A stretch of 64,000 nucleotides of DNA from Fen-999 sp035505955 (GTDB taxonomy: Bacteria; Pseudomonadota; Gammaproteobacteria; Burkholderiales; Rhodocyclaceae). Shown piece by piece: positions 45,847 through 55,048 of this stretch (position 1 is its first letter; the number at the start of each line of letters is the position of its first letter). The notes under the pieces are model-generated. The model was not told the origin of the DNA. It saw nothing but the letters and a program-made list of their open reading frames with translations, and did not search any database. Both the position numbers and the translations under genes were made by a program. The stretch spans positions 1 to 64,000 of the forward strand of contig DATJQH010000114.1 in NCBI GenBank assembly GCA_035505955.1, written 5' to 3'.

Positions 45847-46584
45847 TCAGTGTTTCCTCCCAAATCCCAGGTAACTTTCCACTACCCGCGGGTCATCCTG
45901 AAGGTCCTGACTGCTCCCGCTCAAGCTCACTTCCCCGGTTTCGAGAACATAACCCTGCTCTGCAATCTGAAGTGCGGCACGTGCATTTTGCTCGACGAGA
46001 AGAATGGCCACCCCCTCCCTGCTCAACCTTTCAAGCACGTGGAAGATCTCTCGAACGATCAGCGGTGCCAAGCCCAAACTTGGTTCATCCAGCATTAGCA
46101 GTTTGGGCTTGGCCATCAACGCCCGCCCGACTGCCAACATCTGACGCTCTCCGCCCGACAGCGTGCCGGCCAGTTGCGCCCTGCGCTCGTACAACCTGGG
46201 GAAGATGTCGTACACGCTCCCCATGGTCTTGCCCTCGTCCCGGTCGCCTAAGCGCCGCCGCATAAATGCGCCCAGTAACAGATTGTTTTCGACGCTCAGA
46301 CTGCCAAACAACTCACGCTTCTCCGGCACCAGGGTCATTCCCATTGCAACCAGGCGCTCGACCTCCATCGATTCTTGTGCAGACCCCAGGAACGATATTC
46401 CCCCCGCCTTTCGCGGCAGCAGACCCATGATCGCCGAAAGGAGCGTCGTTTTGCCGGCTCCGTTCGGACCGATCACCGTCACGATCTCACCAGCACGAAC
46501 CTTGACCGACACCTGATGGAGTGCCTCGACCTTCCCATAGGCGACGGTCAGTCCCTCGACTTCAAGTACAGTACCAGCGGTCAT
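45847..46584 (-). CDS. livF: ABC transporter ATP-binding protein LivF-like
   Basis: This 245-residue ATPase has Walker A VIGPNGAGKTTLLSA, signature LSGGERQMLAVGRAL and Walker B LLMLDEPSLGLAP. The pattern matches the LivF branch of branched-chain amino-acid/amide transporters. ATG 46584 shares a base with the fusion gene's stop (TGATG); upstream in-frame codons lie within that gene. Confidence 0.93.
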   Translation of the reverse strand: MTAGTVLEVEGLTVAYGKVEALHQVSVKVRAGEIVTVIGPNGAGKTTLLSAIMGLLPRKAGGISFLGSAQESMEVERLVAMGMTLVPEKRELFGSLSVENNLLLGAFMRRRLGDRDEGKTMGSVYDIFPRLYERRAQLAGTLSGGERQMLAVGRALMAKPKLLMLDEPSLGLAPLIVREIFHVLERLSREGVAILLVEQNARAALQIAEQGYVLETGEVSLSGSSQDLQDDPRVVESYLGFGRKH

Positions 46585-48374
46585 CAATCCACTCCGCCCA
46601 GGTACGCCTCGATTACATCCGGGTTCACACACACGGCTTCCGGCGAACCCTCCGCAATCTTCTCCCCGAACTCCATCACGACGACGCGCCCGGCAAGACC
46701 CATGACGAAGTCCATGTCGTGCTCGACAAGCAGGATTCCCATCCCTTCTGCCCGAAGCTTCCGCAGGAGCTGACCAAGCGCCTCCTTCTCGAAGAACCTC
46801 AAGCCGGCGGCTGGTTCGTCGAGCAGGAGCAGGCTCGGGTCCGCGGCCAGCGCGCGCGCGATTTCCACAGTGCGCTGCTGTCCGAGCGCCAGGCTGCCGG
46901 CGCATTCGAACATGTGCTCACCCAGACCGACGCGATCGATCTGGCGCGCCGCCTCTTCGAGAAGGCTCGCCTCCTCGCGTCGCTCTGTGTGAAGCGCGGC
47001 CGCTAGAACCCCACGCCTCCCGCGCAAGTGAGCCCCTATCGCCACATTTTCAAGAACCGACATCTCGGGCAGCAGACGCACGTGCTGGAAGGTTCGGCTC
47101 ATGCCCATCCTCGAGATTTCCCTGGCCACCATGCCCTCGATTTGGCGCCCCAAGAACCTCACCGACCCCGCCGTCGGTGCATCGACGCCCGTGATCACGT
47201 TGAACAACGTACTCTTGCCTGCCCCGTTGGGACCGATCAGCGCCAGAATCTCCCCGGCGCTCAGCGTCAGACTCATGTGGTTGTTTGCGGTGAGTCCGCC
47301 GAACTTCTTCACCACATTGTCGACCACCAGCAGGACGGAGCCTGCGGTTGGCTTGTCGCGCTGGGGCAGTCGAACACCACCGCCAATCGCCAGCCTCGCC
47401 CCGGTCGCTGGCGCTAGACGCCTCAGTACCGGCCACAATCCCTCCGGAGCGCGATGCAACACCAAAATCATCAAGAGCCCGAAAACGATTACCTCGAAAT
47501 TCCCGGATGCGCCGAGCAATGACGGCAGCACATCCTGCAACCACTGCTTCAAGATGGTGATCAACCCGGCCCCGAGCAACGCTCCCCACACTTCCCCGGC
47601 CCCGCCTATGACGGCCATGAACAGGTATTCGATACCAATGTGAAGGCCGAATGGCGTCGGATTGACGAAACGCTGCAGGTGCGCGTACAGCCAGCCCGAG
47701 ACCGAGGCGAAACCCGCCGCGATCAAGAATATGATCATCTTCGACCGCGCTGTGTTCACACCCATCGCCTCGGCCATCACTCTTCCGCCTCGCAGCGCGC
47801 GAATCGCCCTTCCTTCGCGGGAGTCCAGCAGGTTCTGTGTCGCCCAGATTGCCCCGAGCAGTGCCACCCAGATGAAGTAGTAGAGTTGCCTCCCATCCTT
47901 CAACTCCACCCCGACAACGCTGAGCGCCGGAATCCCTGAAATCCCTGTGTGGCCACCGAGGAACGACAAATTGCCAAACAGGAAGTACAGCGATATCCCC
48001 CAGGCGATCGTGCCCAGCGGCAGGTAGTGACCCGAAAGGCGCAAAGTCAGAAGCCCAAGCGTCGCCGCGACAGCCAGCGTCACCAACAACCCGACCCCCA
48101 AAGTCAGCCACGGTGATACGCCAAGCCAGGCGATCGCCCCCGGCAAGTCTTCCGCGGTCGTCAAATATGCCGTGGTGTAAGCACCCAAACCCACAAACGC
48201 GGCCTGTCCAAACGAAGTGAGCCCTCCCACTCCGGTCAGCAGGACCAACCCGAGCGCGACCAAAGCGTAAAGGCCAATGTAATTGAGCAGTGTGATCTGG
48301 AATTCCGGTAGCAGCGCGGGTGCCAGTGCCACCAATGCCAGAAGTCCGCCGAGCAGAAGGCGTCGGCAGGTCAC
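46584..48374 (-). CDS. LivM permease-LivG ATPase fusion
   Basis: This 596-residue protein starts at GTG 48374, overlapping the livH stop (GTGA). Residues about 1-320 are a LivM-type permease with multiple membrane helices (LTGVGGLTSFGQAAFVGLGA, YLFMAVIGGAGEVWGA). Residues about 345-596 are a LivG ATPase with ALIGPNGAGKSTLFNVITG, SLALGQQRTVEIARAL and LLLLDEPAAGL. The signature replaces SGGQ by LALGQQ. No stop or frame break separates the two parts. The fusion guarantees 1:1 pairing of permease and ATPase. GVSPWLTL in the permease is encoded by repeat copy 8. Confidence 0.92.
   Translation of the reverse strand: MTCRRLLLGGLLALVALAPALLPEFQITLLNYIGLYALVALGLVLLTGVGGLTSFGQAAFVGLGAYTTAYLTTAEDLPGAIAWLGVSPWLTLGVGLLVTLAVAATLGLLTLRLSGHYLPLGTIAWGISLYFLFGNLSFLGGHTGISGIPALSVVGVELKDGRQLYYFIWVALLGAIWATQNLLDSREGRAIRALRGGRVMAEAMGVNTARSKMIIFLIAAGFASVSGWLYAHLQRFVNPTPFGLHIGIEYLFMAVIGGAGEVWGALLGAGLITILKQWLQDVLPSLLGASGNFEVIVFGLLMILVLHRAPEGLWPVLRRLAPATGARLAIGGGVRLPQRDKPTAGSVLLVVDNVVKKFGGLTANNHMSLTLSAGEILALIGPNGAGKSTLFNVITGVDAPTAGSVRFLGRQIEGMVAREISRMGMSRTFQHVRLLPEMSVLENVAIGAHLRGRRGVLAAALHTERREEASLLEEAARQIDRVGLGEHMFECAGSLALGQQRTVEIARALAADPSLLLLDEPAAGLRFFEKEALGQLLRKLRAEGMGILLVEHDMDFVMGLAGRVVVMEFGEKIAEGSPEAVCVNPDVIEAYLGGVD
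48100..48123 (+). repeat. Dispersed bipartite repeat, copy 8
   Basis: AAAGTCAGCC, core ACGGTGAT, ACGCCA (one mismatch), followed by AGC. It lies opposite the livM part of the fusion gene, which reads the complement as GVSPWLTL. Confidence 0.75.
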
Positions 48375-49408
48375 TCTTCGTCCTCGACGTGATGAACTGA
48401 CAGAGACCGCCAGACGAGCACGGGAATGATCAGCGTGAATACGATCACTTCCTTGAACGCGGATGCCCAGAAGGACGAGAACGACTCCAGCAGCCCTACC
48501 AGGATCGCCCCTGCGGCCGCGAGCGGGTAACTGGCCAATCCGCCGATAATCGCGCCGACGAATCCCTTCAACCCGATGATGAAACCAGTGTCGTAGTAGA
48601 TCGTCGTTATTGGCGCAATCAGAATTCCCGAGAACGCGCCGATGGCCGCTGCCAGCAGGAAGGATATCTTTCCGGCCTGCGTCGTCGAGATTCCCATCAA
48701 CCGAGCGCCCGTACGATTGATCGCTGTCGCCCTGAGCGCCTTGCCCCACAGGCTGCGCTCGAAAAACAAGTACAGGATCACCATCAGAATCGTGCTAGCG
48801 CCGACCACCCAAAGCGACTGCCCCGTCAGGACCGCCCCGGCCCAGTCGAAACTGGCCTCTGAAAAAGACGGTGTGCGCGAGCCCTCGGCACCGAAGAACA
48901 GCAGCCCAAGCCCGACCAGTGTCAGGTGAACCGCGATCGACACGATGAGCAACACGAGGACGGACGCGGACTGCAAAGGTTGATAGGCAAGCCGGTAGAT
49001 CATCGGACCCAACGGGACGACCAACGCCAGCGCCAGCAGGCTTTGTGACCAGAGCGGCCAAGCCGCCGGCCGACCGGCCAGTGCAATTACGGCAGCGACA
49101 GCGGGATAAAGAAGGTTCCACCCCAGCGCCACGATCAGCCGCCGAAACGTCCCCTCGCGCATCGCGGCCGCGACCTCGACGCACGTCACCGCAAGGCCGA
49201 GCCCCGCCAGAAGCCAGAGCGTGCCCGGCACTTTGTCGCCTTGAAGGCCGGCAAGCGTGAGGGCACCCAGGGCCACGAACTCGCCCTGGGGTATGAAGAT
49301 CACTCGTGTCACGGCAAACACGAGCACGAGCGCCAATGCCAGCAATGCGTAGATGGCACCGTTGACGATGCCATCCTGGCCAAGCAACAGCGCGATCTGA
49401 AGATCCAT
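48371..49408 (-). CDS. livH: ABC transporter permease LivH-like
   Basis: This 345-residue inner-membrane permease of the branched-chain amino-acid/amide type begins QDGIVNGAIYALLALALVLV and contains ATAINRTGARLMGISTTQAG and IIGGLASYPLAAAGAILVG. It is longer than E. coli LivH, with an extra N-terminal hydrophobic region about 60-110. It is next to the binding protein, separated by a strong stem-loop. Confidence 0.92.
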   Translation of the reverse strand: MDLQIALLLGQDGIVNGAIYALLALALVLVFAVTRVIFIPQGEFVALGALTLAGLQGDKVPGTLWLLAGLGLAVTCVEVAAAMREGTFRRLIVALGWNLLYPAVAAVIALAGRPAAWPLWSQSLLALALVVPLGPMIYRLAYQPLQSASVLVLLIVSIAVHLTLVGLGLLFFGAEGSRTPSFSEASFDWAGAVLTGQSLWVVGASTILMVILYLFFERSLWGKALRATAINRTGARLMGISTTQAGKISFLLAAAIGAFSGILIAPITTIYYDTGFIIGLKGFVGAIIGGLASYPLAAAGAILVGLLESFSSFWASAFKEVIVFTLIIPVLVWRSLSVHHVEDEE

Positions 49409-49426
49409 TTCGAACCCTGGAAACGG

Positions 49427-49459
49427 CCGGGGCGCCCAGTTTTCACGAGGGCGCCCCGG
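49427..49459 (-). promoter_or_regulatory. Strong stem-loop between binding-protein gene and livH
   Basis: An 11-bp perfect inverted repeat (CCGGGGCGCCC and GGGCGCCCCGG) flanks an 11-base loop. No T-tract follows in either direction. Its place, 3' of a solute-binding-protein gene, fits an RNA stabiliser or partial attenuator that makes the binding protein more abundant than the permeases. Confidence 0.7.
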
Positions 49460-49482
49460 TGAATTGCCGCGCAGTATACCGC

Positions 49483-50628
49483 CTACTGCTGCAGCTTCCA
49501 GCCTCCGTTCTCGATCCTTACCATGACGCGGGCCCGCTGGTCAAAGCCGAGGTGATCCTGCGGCGACATGTTCACGATGCCGTGAGAGACGGTCACGTTC
49601 CTGAGCCCTTCCAGCGCATCACGCAGCGCGGCTCGAAATTCCTTGCTGCCGGGTTGCGCTTTCTTCAGCGCCACCGGAATGGCGTTTTGCAATAACAACC
49701 CTGAGTCCCAGGCGTGCGCGCCAAATGTCGACGTGCTGCCCTTGCCATACGCCGCCTCATATTTGCCGGTGTAGTCCATGGCCACCTTCTTGATGGGATT
49801 GCTGTCAGGCAACTGGCTGGCCACCAGCACCGGCCCCGCCGGCAACAGCGTCCCTTCACAATCCTTGCCGCACACCCGCATGAAGTCCATGTTCGCAACC
49901 CCATGGGTCTGGTAGTACGCGCCCTTGAATCCCCTCTCGTTGAGCGCCTTCTGCGGCAAGGCCGCCGGCGTGCCCGCGCCCGCCACGAGGACTGCATCCG
50001 GTTTCGCCGCCAGGATCTTGAGCACCTGACCCGTTACCGAAGTATCGTTGCGGTTGTAGCGCTCGTAGGCCACGATCTTCAGCTTGCGCGCTTCGGCAAT
50101 CTTCGAGAACTCCTGGTACCAGCCCTCCCCGTAGGCGTCCGCAAACCCGATGAAGGCTACGGTCTGGACGTTGTTCTTCAGCATGCTCTCAACGAGCGCG
50201 GTCGACATCTGGATGTCGTTCTGCGGCGTCTTGAACACCCACTTCACCTTAGGGTTGGCCGGATCGACGATGCGGGCCGATGCCGCCATGGAGATCATCG
50301 GCGTTTCCGCCTCCGCGGCGACATCGATCATGGCCAGCGAATTCGGCGTAATCGTCGATCCGACGATGACATCGACCTTGTCCTCCGTGACGAACTTGCG
50401 CGCGTTCTTCACCGCGGTGGTCGTGTCCGACGCGTCGTCGAGCACGATGTAGTTGACCTTTTGCCCCGCGATGGTTGTCGGCATCAGCGCGAATGTGTTC
50501 TTCTCGGGAATTCCCAGCGATGCCGCCGGCCCCGTGGCCGAAACGTTGACGCCGACATTGATATCGGCCAGCGCAACCCCTGCCGCCAATGCCGCCGCCA
50601 AGCCGACGGTAATCGGTCTCACCTTCAT
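49483..50628 (-). CDS. Branched-chain amino-acid-type ABC transporter substrate-binding protein
   Basis: This 381-residue periplasmic protein has a signal peptide cut near GVALADINVG. Its two-lobed Leu/Ile/Val-binding fold (PF13458 type) includes KVDVIVGSTITPNSLAMIDV, FADAYGEGWYQEFSKIAE and HAWDSGLLLQNAI. ATG 50628 follows GGAGGAGG, which decides the start over 50685. The ligand is uncertain: the family binds amino acids, amides, urea or aromatic acids. Confidence 0.92.
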   Translation of the reverse strand: MKVRPITVGLAAALAAGVALADINVGVNVSATGPAASLGIPEKNTFALMPTTIAGQKVNYIVLDDASDTTTAVKNARKFVTEDKVDVIVGSTITPNSLAMIDVAAEAETPMISMAASARIVDPANPKVKWVFKTPQNDIQMSTALVESMLKNNVQTVAFIGFADAYGEGWYQEFSKIAEARKLKIVAYERYNRNDTSVTGQVLKILAAKPDAVLVAGAGTPAALPQKALNERGFKGAYYQTHGVANMDFMRVCGKDCEGTLLPAGPVLVASQLPDSNPIKKVAMDYTGKYEAAYGKGSTSTFGAHAWDSGLLLQNAIPVALKKAQPGSKEFRAALRDALEGLRNVTVSHGIVNMSPQDHLGFDQRARVMVRIENGGWKLQQ

Positions 50629-50641
50629 GATTGCCTCCTCC

Positions 50642-51412
50642 TTATTTGATCTGAGCGAACACGGTATCGTAGCCGAATTTGGCAATCAGGATAGTACTTA
50701 AGCCGAGGAACACCCAGCGCACGAAGCCGCTGCCGTGGCGGAGCGCTAGCCGCGTGCCGACAAAAGCACCGGCAGCGTTGAACACCGCCATCGCCAGGGC
50801 GATCGGCCACAGGATATGCCCCGACGGGATGAAGAAGACCAGCGCTGCTCCATTGGTTGCCAGATTCACGACCTTGGCCGCGGACGAGGCACGCAGAAAA
50901 TCCAGCCCGAAAAGTGTCACGAACGCGAAGATCATGAAACTTCCTGCTCCCGGACCGAAGAAGCCATCGTAGAAACCCAGCGCCGCACCGACCGCCAGCG
51001 CCGCCGGCGCGGTCCGTGACTTCGCCCGGGACACTTCTTCCCCTCGACCCAGGTCTGGCTTCAACGCGGTGTAAACAACGACCAGCACCATCATCACCAA
51101 CACGAGCGGCCGTACCACGTCCTTCGGCAACCAGGCCACGGTCGCCGCCCCTGCAAAGGAGAAGGCGAACGCCGAAACCGCTGCCGGCAGCGCCACCTCC
51201 CAGGGAATCGCAATGCGCCGCGCGTAACGCCACGCCGCGTTGGCCGTCCCGACAATGCTCGACCCCTTGTTCGTGCCGAAGATCGTCGCCGGCGCTTCCG
51301 CCGGCAGCGCGTTGAACAGCGCCGGCACCTGAATAAGGCCTCCTCCGCCCGCCACCGCGTCCACGAACCCGGCGACCAGCGCCGCCAGCGCCAACAGCGG
51401 CAGCTCGCTCAT
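50642..51412 (-). CDS. TauE/SafE family sulfite/organosulfonate-exporter-like permease
   Basis: This 256-residue protein has about eight membrane segments. The N-terminal AGFVDAVAGGGGLIQVPAL and the internal repeat GFYDGFFGPGAGSFMIFAFV are the duplicated TauE motifs. The substrate is unknown (sulfur oxyanion or organic anion). The ATG overlaps the mnmE stop by four bases, and the binding-protein gene follows after 13 bases, so it may be cotranscribed with both. Confidence 0.9.
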   Translation of the reverse strand: MSELPLLALAALVAGFVDAVAGGGGLIQVPALFNALPAEAPATIFGTNKGSSIVGTANAAWRYARRIAIPWEVALPAAVSAFAFSFAGAATVAWLPKDVVRPLVLVMMVLVVVYTALKPDLGRGEEVSRAKSRTAPAALAVGAALGFYDGFFGPGAGSFMIFAFVTLFGLDFLRASSAAKVVNLATNGAALVFFIPSGHILWPIALAMAVFNAAGAFVGTRLALRHGSGFVRWVFLGLSTILIAKFGYDTVFAQIK

Positions 51413-52758
51413 TTCCCGATACAGAAGCGGCTGAAGATCGCACCGAGAAGATCATCCGCGCCGAACTCGCCGGTGATCGCCGCCAGCGCCTCCTGCGCCA
51501 GCCGAAGCTCCTCCGCCACAACTTCAAGCCGTTGCGTCTCGCCGATCGCCACGCCAACCCGCGCTGTCGCGTCCGCGAGCGCCGCCAAATGCCGCTCGCG
51601 GGCCAGAATCACATCTTCGCCGTGGCCGGTCCAGCCGGCAACACGCAGCAGTTCATCGTGGAGCAGGCCGATGCCCGCCCCGGTCTTTGCCGACAGGCGC
51701 ACATGGACCTGTCCCTGCGCCTCGAACCTCGCGGCCGGCTGTTGCGCCAGATCGCATTTGTTCTCGACCACCAGGCGTTCGACGCCTGCCGGCACGCGCG
51801 CCGCCACACCTCGATCTGCCGGCGTCACCCCAGCCCGGGCATCGACGATCTGCAGCACGATGTCGGCCTTGGCGATCTCCTGCCAACTGCGCTCGATGCC
51901 CAGACGCTCGACCTGGTCGGCGGTTTCCCGCAAACCCGCGGTGTCGATGATGTGAAGCGGGATGCCCTCGATCGAGATCGATTCCCGCAGCGCATCGCGC
52001 GTCGTGCCGGCCACTTCCGTCACAATCGCCCGCTCCTCCCCCGCCAGCCGGTTGAGCAGCGAAGACTTTCCGACGTTGGGCAACCCCGCAAGCACCACCG
52101 TCATGCCCGTGCGCAGGAGGCTGCCTTGCCGCGCCCGTGCCCGCAGTGCGCCCAGAGCCTGCTGCAGCATATCCAGCCGCGCTTCGATGTCGGTATCGCG
52201 CAGCGGATCGATCTCCTCTTCCGGGAAGTCCAGCGTCGCTTCAACGAGCATGCGCAATTCGACCAACTGGTCCACCAGCGCATGCACCTGGCGCGAGAAC
52301 TCTCCACTCAACGAGCGCATTGCCGAGCGCGCCGCCTCTGCCGTGCTGGCGTCAATCAGGTCGGCGACGGCTTCCGCCTGCGCCAAGTCGAGCTTGTCGT
52401 TCAGGAACGCCCGGCGCGTGAATTCGCCCGGCTCGGCAAGGCGTGCGCCCAACTCGACGCAGCGCGCCAGCAGTTGCTGCAACACCACCGGGCCACCATG
52501 CGCCTGCAATTCGAGGACGTCTTCGCCGGTAAAAGAACGCGGTGCCGCAAAGTAGAGCAAGACGCCGTGATCAATGGCGCTGCCGTCGTCACGGCAGAAG
52601 TCAGCCCTGGTGGCACGCCGTGCTGCGGGCCGCTTTCCGCTCAAGCGCTCGGCTAAGTCAAGCAACTCCGTGCCCGACACCCGAACGACGCCGATGCCGC
52701 CTCGCCCTGGAGCCGTCGCAATCGCGGCTATCGTGTCAGCGCGGCTTGAGCCCGGCAC
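51409..52758 (-). CDS. mnmE: tRNA modification GTPase MnmE
   Basis: This 449-residue protein has an N-terminal folate-binding domain, a helical domain and an inserted G domain (GLPNVGKSSLLNRLAG, then GTTRD). It ends in the conserved FCIGK with the catalytic Cys. With MnmG it modifies tRNA U34. The start is a GTG inside the end of yidC (23-base overlap). The segment RRATRADFC is encoded by repeat copy 9, without obvious change in length. Confidence 0.95.
   Translation of the reverse strand: MPGSSRADTIAAIATAPGRGGIGVVRVSGTELLDLAERLSGKRPAARRATRADFCRDDGSAIDHGVLLYFAAPRSFTGEDVLELQAHGGPVVLQQLLARCVELGARLAEPGEFTRRAFLNDKLDLAQAEAVADLIDASTAEAARSAMRSLSGEFSRQVHALVDQLVELRMLVEATLDFPEEEIDPLRDTDIEARLDMLQQALGALRARARQGSLLRTGMTVVLAGLPNVGKSSLLNRLAGEERAIVTEVAGTTRDALRESISIEGIPLHIIDTAGLRETADQVERLGIERSWQEIAKADIVLQIVDARAGVTPADRGVAARVPAGVERLVVENKCDLAQQPAARFEAQGQVHVRLSAKTGAGIGLLHDELLRVAGWTGHGEDVILARERHLAALADATARVGVAIGETQRLEVVAEELRLAQEALAAITGEFGADDLLGAIFSRFCIGK
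52597..52620 (+). repeat. Dispersed bipartite repeat, copy 9
   Basis: GAAGTCAGCC (one mismatch), core CTGGTGGC, ACGCCG, followed by TGCT. It lies opposite mnmE, which reads the complement as RRATRADF, a frame different from those used in the MATE, ubiJ and livM genes. Confidence 0.8.
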
Positions 52759-54388
52759 GTTCGATCATGCGGTTCACCTGCCACTGCTGGGCGATCGAAA
52801 GAATGTTGTTCACCGTCCAGTAGAGCACCAGGCCCGCCGGGAAGAACAGAAACATTGCCGTAAATACGACCGGCATGATCAGCATGATTTTCGCCTGCAT
52901 CGGATCGGGCGGCGTCGGATTGAGCTTGGTCTGGATCAACATCGTCGCGCCCATGATCAGCGGGAGGATGAAGTAGGGATCCTTGACCGACAGATCCGTG
53001 ATCCACCCCAGCCAGGGGGCGCCACGCATCTCCACGGTGCCCGCGAGCACCCAGTACAGGGCGATGAACACAGGAATCTGCACCAGGATAGGCAAACAGC
53101 CGCCGAGCGGATTCACCTTCTCCTTTTTGTACATCTCCATCATTTCCTGGTTCAGCCGCTGCTTGTCGTCGCCGTAGGTTTCCTTCAACTTCTGCAGTTT
53201 CGGCGTCAGCACGCGCATCTTGGCCATCGACTTGTAGGACGTGGCCGACAGCGGAAAGAACGCCCCCTTGATCAGTATCGTCAGGACAATGATCGACCAA
53301 CCCCAGTTGCCGATGAAAGAATGCAGCCACTGCAGCACCCAGAAAATCGGCGCTGCGATGACGGTGAGCCAACCGTAATCCACTACCAGGTCGAACCCCG
53401 GCGCGATCTTCGCAAGCTTCTCCTGCTCCTGCGGACCCGCGTACAAAGGGACGGTCAACTTCCCACTCGCCCCGGCTGCGATTGGCGCCACCGGCACGAC
53501 CACACCAGCCGCATAAAGGTCCTTGCCCACTTCGCGCACGAAGAATTCGCGCTCGCCCGAAGCCGGTAACCAGGCGGAAACGAAATAATGCTGCACCATG
53601 GCCACCCAGCCGTTGTCACTCTTCGCGGGGATCTTGGCCTTGTTCTTGGCTACATCCTCGAAGGTGGACTTCTGGAACTTGCTCGCTTCCGTGTAAAAGG
53701 CCGGGCCCGTGAAGGTCGACATGGCCCTCGTCGAATCCTCGGGTGGCTGGCCATCGCGTATCAACTGGAAATACGCGTTGGGTGACAGCGGGGCCGCGCC
53801 ATGATTGACAATGTCGTACTCGACGTCGATCAGGTAGCTGCCGCGCCTGAATATGTAGCTCTTGCTGACGTCGACACCGCCTTCGGCCGGCGCCGTCAGC
53901 GTCACGCGCAGTTCCTGCTGACCATTCTGCAGCGTCAGTTCCTTTGCCGGCAGGCGCCATTCCGTCTTGTGGTTCGGCAACCCATCGCCGATCAGGCCGC
54001 TTTGCGCGGCGTAATGGTGCGCGGCATCGAACAGGACGAAGTTGCGGCTGCTGTCGCCGGTCGCCTTGTGCTCCTTGAGTTCGAGATGTACCAGATCGCC
54101 GCCCGCGCTCGATACTTCCGCCTCGTAAAGGTCGGTCTGGACCACCACCTTGACGCCGCCTTCGGTCAGAACGGGCGTACTTGGCGCGGTGGCTGCGGCG
54201 CCACTCGCCGTCGGCACCGGCACCGCGGTTGCCGACGCCACCGGCTTGCTTTCGTTCGCACCGACACTGGCTGCAACCGCAGCGGTGGGCGGGGGCGGCG
54301 GCGGCACGCCTTGTTTCTGCCAGGCCTCCCATAACATGACGAGGGAGAAGGCAAAGACCAGAGACAGAATCAGACGTTGGTTATCCAT
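52736..54388 (-). CDS. yidC: Membrane protein insertase YidC
   Basis: This 550-residue Oxa1-family insertase has an N-terminal membrane anchor (QRLILSLVFAFSLVMLWEAW), a periplasmic beta-sandwich domain (about 75-350) and five core membrane segments from about 355. Its conserved core begins WGWSIIVLTILIKGAFFPLS, holding the hydrophilic-groove arginine region (KSMAKMRVL). It inserts inner-membrane proteins alone or with Sec, including F0 c made by the adjacent atp operon. Confidence 0.96.
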   Translation of the reverse strand: MDNQRLILSLVFAFSLVMLWEAWQKQGVPPPPPPTAAVAASVGANESKPVASATAVPVPTASGAAATAPSTPVLTEGGVKVVVQTDLYEAEVSSAGGDLVHLELKEHKATGDSSRNFVLFDAAHHYAAQSGLIGDGLPNHKTEWRLPAKELTLQNGQQELRVTLTAPAEGGVDVSKSYIFRRGSYLIDVEYDIVNHGAAPLSPNAYFQLIRDGQPPEDSTRAMSTFTGPAFYTEASKFQKSTFEDVAKNKAKIPAKSDNGWVAMVQHYFVSAWLPASGEREFFVREVGKDLYAAGVVVPVAPIAAGASGKLTVPLYAGPQEQEKLAKIAPGFDLVVDYGWLTVIAAPIFWVLQWLHSFIGNWGWSIIVLTILIKGAFFPLSATSYKSMAKMRVLTPKLQKLKETYGDDKQRLNQEMMEMYKKEKVNPLGGCLPILVQIPVFIALYWVLAGTVEMRGAPWLGWITDLSVKDPYFILPLIMGATMLIQTKLNPTPPDPMQAKIMLIMPVVFTAMFLFFPAGLVLYWTVNNILSIAQQWQVNRMIERAGLKPR

Positions 54389-54406
54389 GGGTCGGGAGGA
54401 TTCTTT

Positions 54407-54631
54407 TTAAGGAACGGGATCATAACCGCCCGGATGCCAGGGGTGGCAATGACCGATGCGGCGCACTGCCAGCCACAGGCCGCGAACCGGGCCGTGCCTG
54501 CGCAGTGATTCCATCGCGTATTCCGAACAGGTGGGGTGAAAACGGCAGGTTTGCCCGAAAAATGGGCTCAGGCACAATCGGTAAGCCTTGATGAGCGCCA
54601 ACAGCGCTCCGACCACGAGACGCGACATCAT
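54407..54631 (-). CDS. yidD: Membrane protein insertion efficiency factor YidD
   Basis: This 74-residue protein has the diagnostic CRFHPTCSEYAMESLRRHG and a C-terminal PWHPGGYDPVP. It assists YidC-dependent insertion. It overlaps the rnpA stop by four bases, and rpmH-rnpA-yidD-yidC-mnmE is the standard order. Confidence 0.96.
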   Translation of the reverse strand: MMSRLVVGALLALIKAYRLCLSPFFGQTCRFHPTCSEYAMESLRRHGPVRGLWLAVRRIGHCHPWHPGGYDPVP

Positions 54632-55008
54632 GGTGCCAGACCCGCGAGCAGCGTCTTCACGCTGAGCCGCCAGGCGCGGCGCCGCGTGGCATCCGGCGGC
54701 GTCGGGTGCACATCCGGCGCTCCGACGAGTCGTATCACCATGTCTCCGGCCGGCAGCCGCAACTGCGACAGGCGAAACTCATCCCTGACCAGTCGCTTGA
54801 GCAAGTTGCGCAATACGGCGGTTCGCGCCAGACGCTTGGGAATGATGATGCCCAACCTCGGGCCAGCGATCGGCTGGCCGCCGCCATTTGGACGGCTAAA
54901 GCATAACTCGAAGCAACCGTGGCGCCGTTTCACTGCGCCGCGCAGCACCGCCCCGAATTCCTCAGGCCGATGCAGACGGTTCCGGGCGGGAAAGCGGAAA
55001 CTGCCCAC
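54628..55008 (-). CDS. rnpA: Ribonuclease P protein component
   Basis: This basic protein of about 126 residues binds RNase P RNA and helps tRNA 5' processing. The motif LRNLLKRLVRDEFR carries the RNR-type signature in slightly altered form (RN-x-x-KR). GTG 55008 (VGSFRFPARNRLHRPEEF) is chosen: the longer frame to 55107 would run through rpmH, and the family normally begins just before FRFP. Confidence 0.9.
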   Translation of the reverse strand: MGSFRFPARNRLHRPEEFGAVLRGAVKRRHGCFELCFSRPNGGGQPIAGPRLGIIIPKRLARTAVLRNLLKRLVRDEFRLSQLRLPAGDMVIRLVGAPDVHPTPPDATRRRAWRLSVKTLLAGLAP

Positions 55009-55048
55009 CGCTGGCTCGGCCACGGCGGTGCCGCCCAGATGATGCGCC

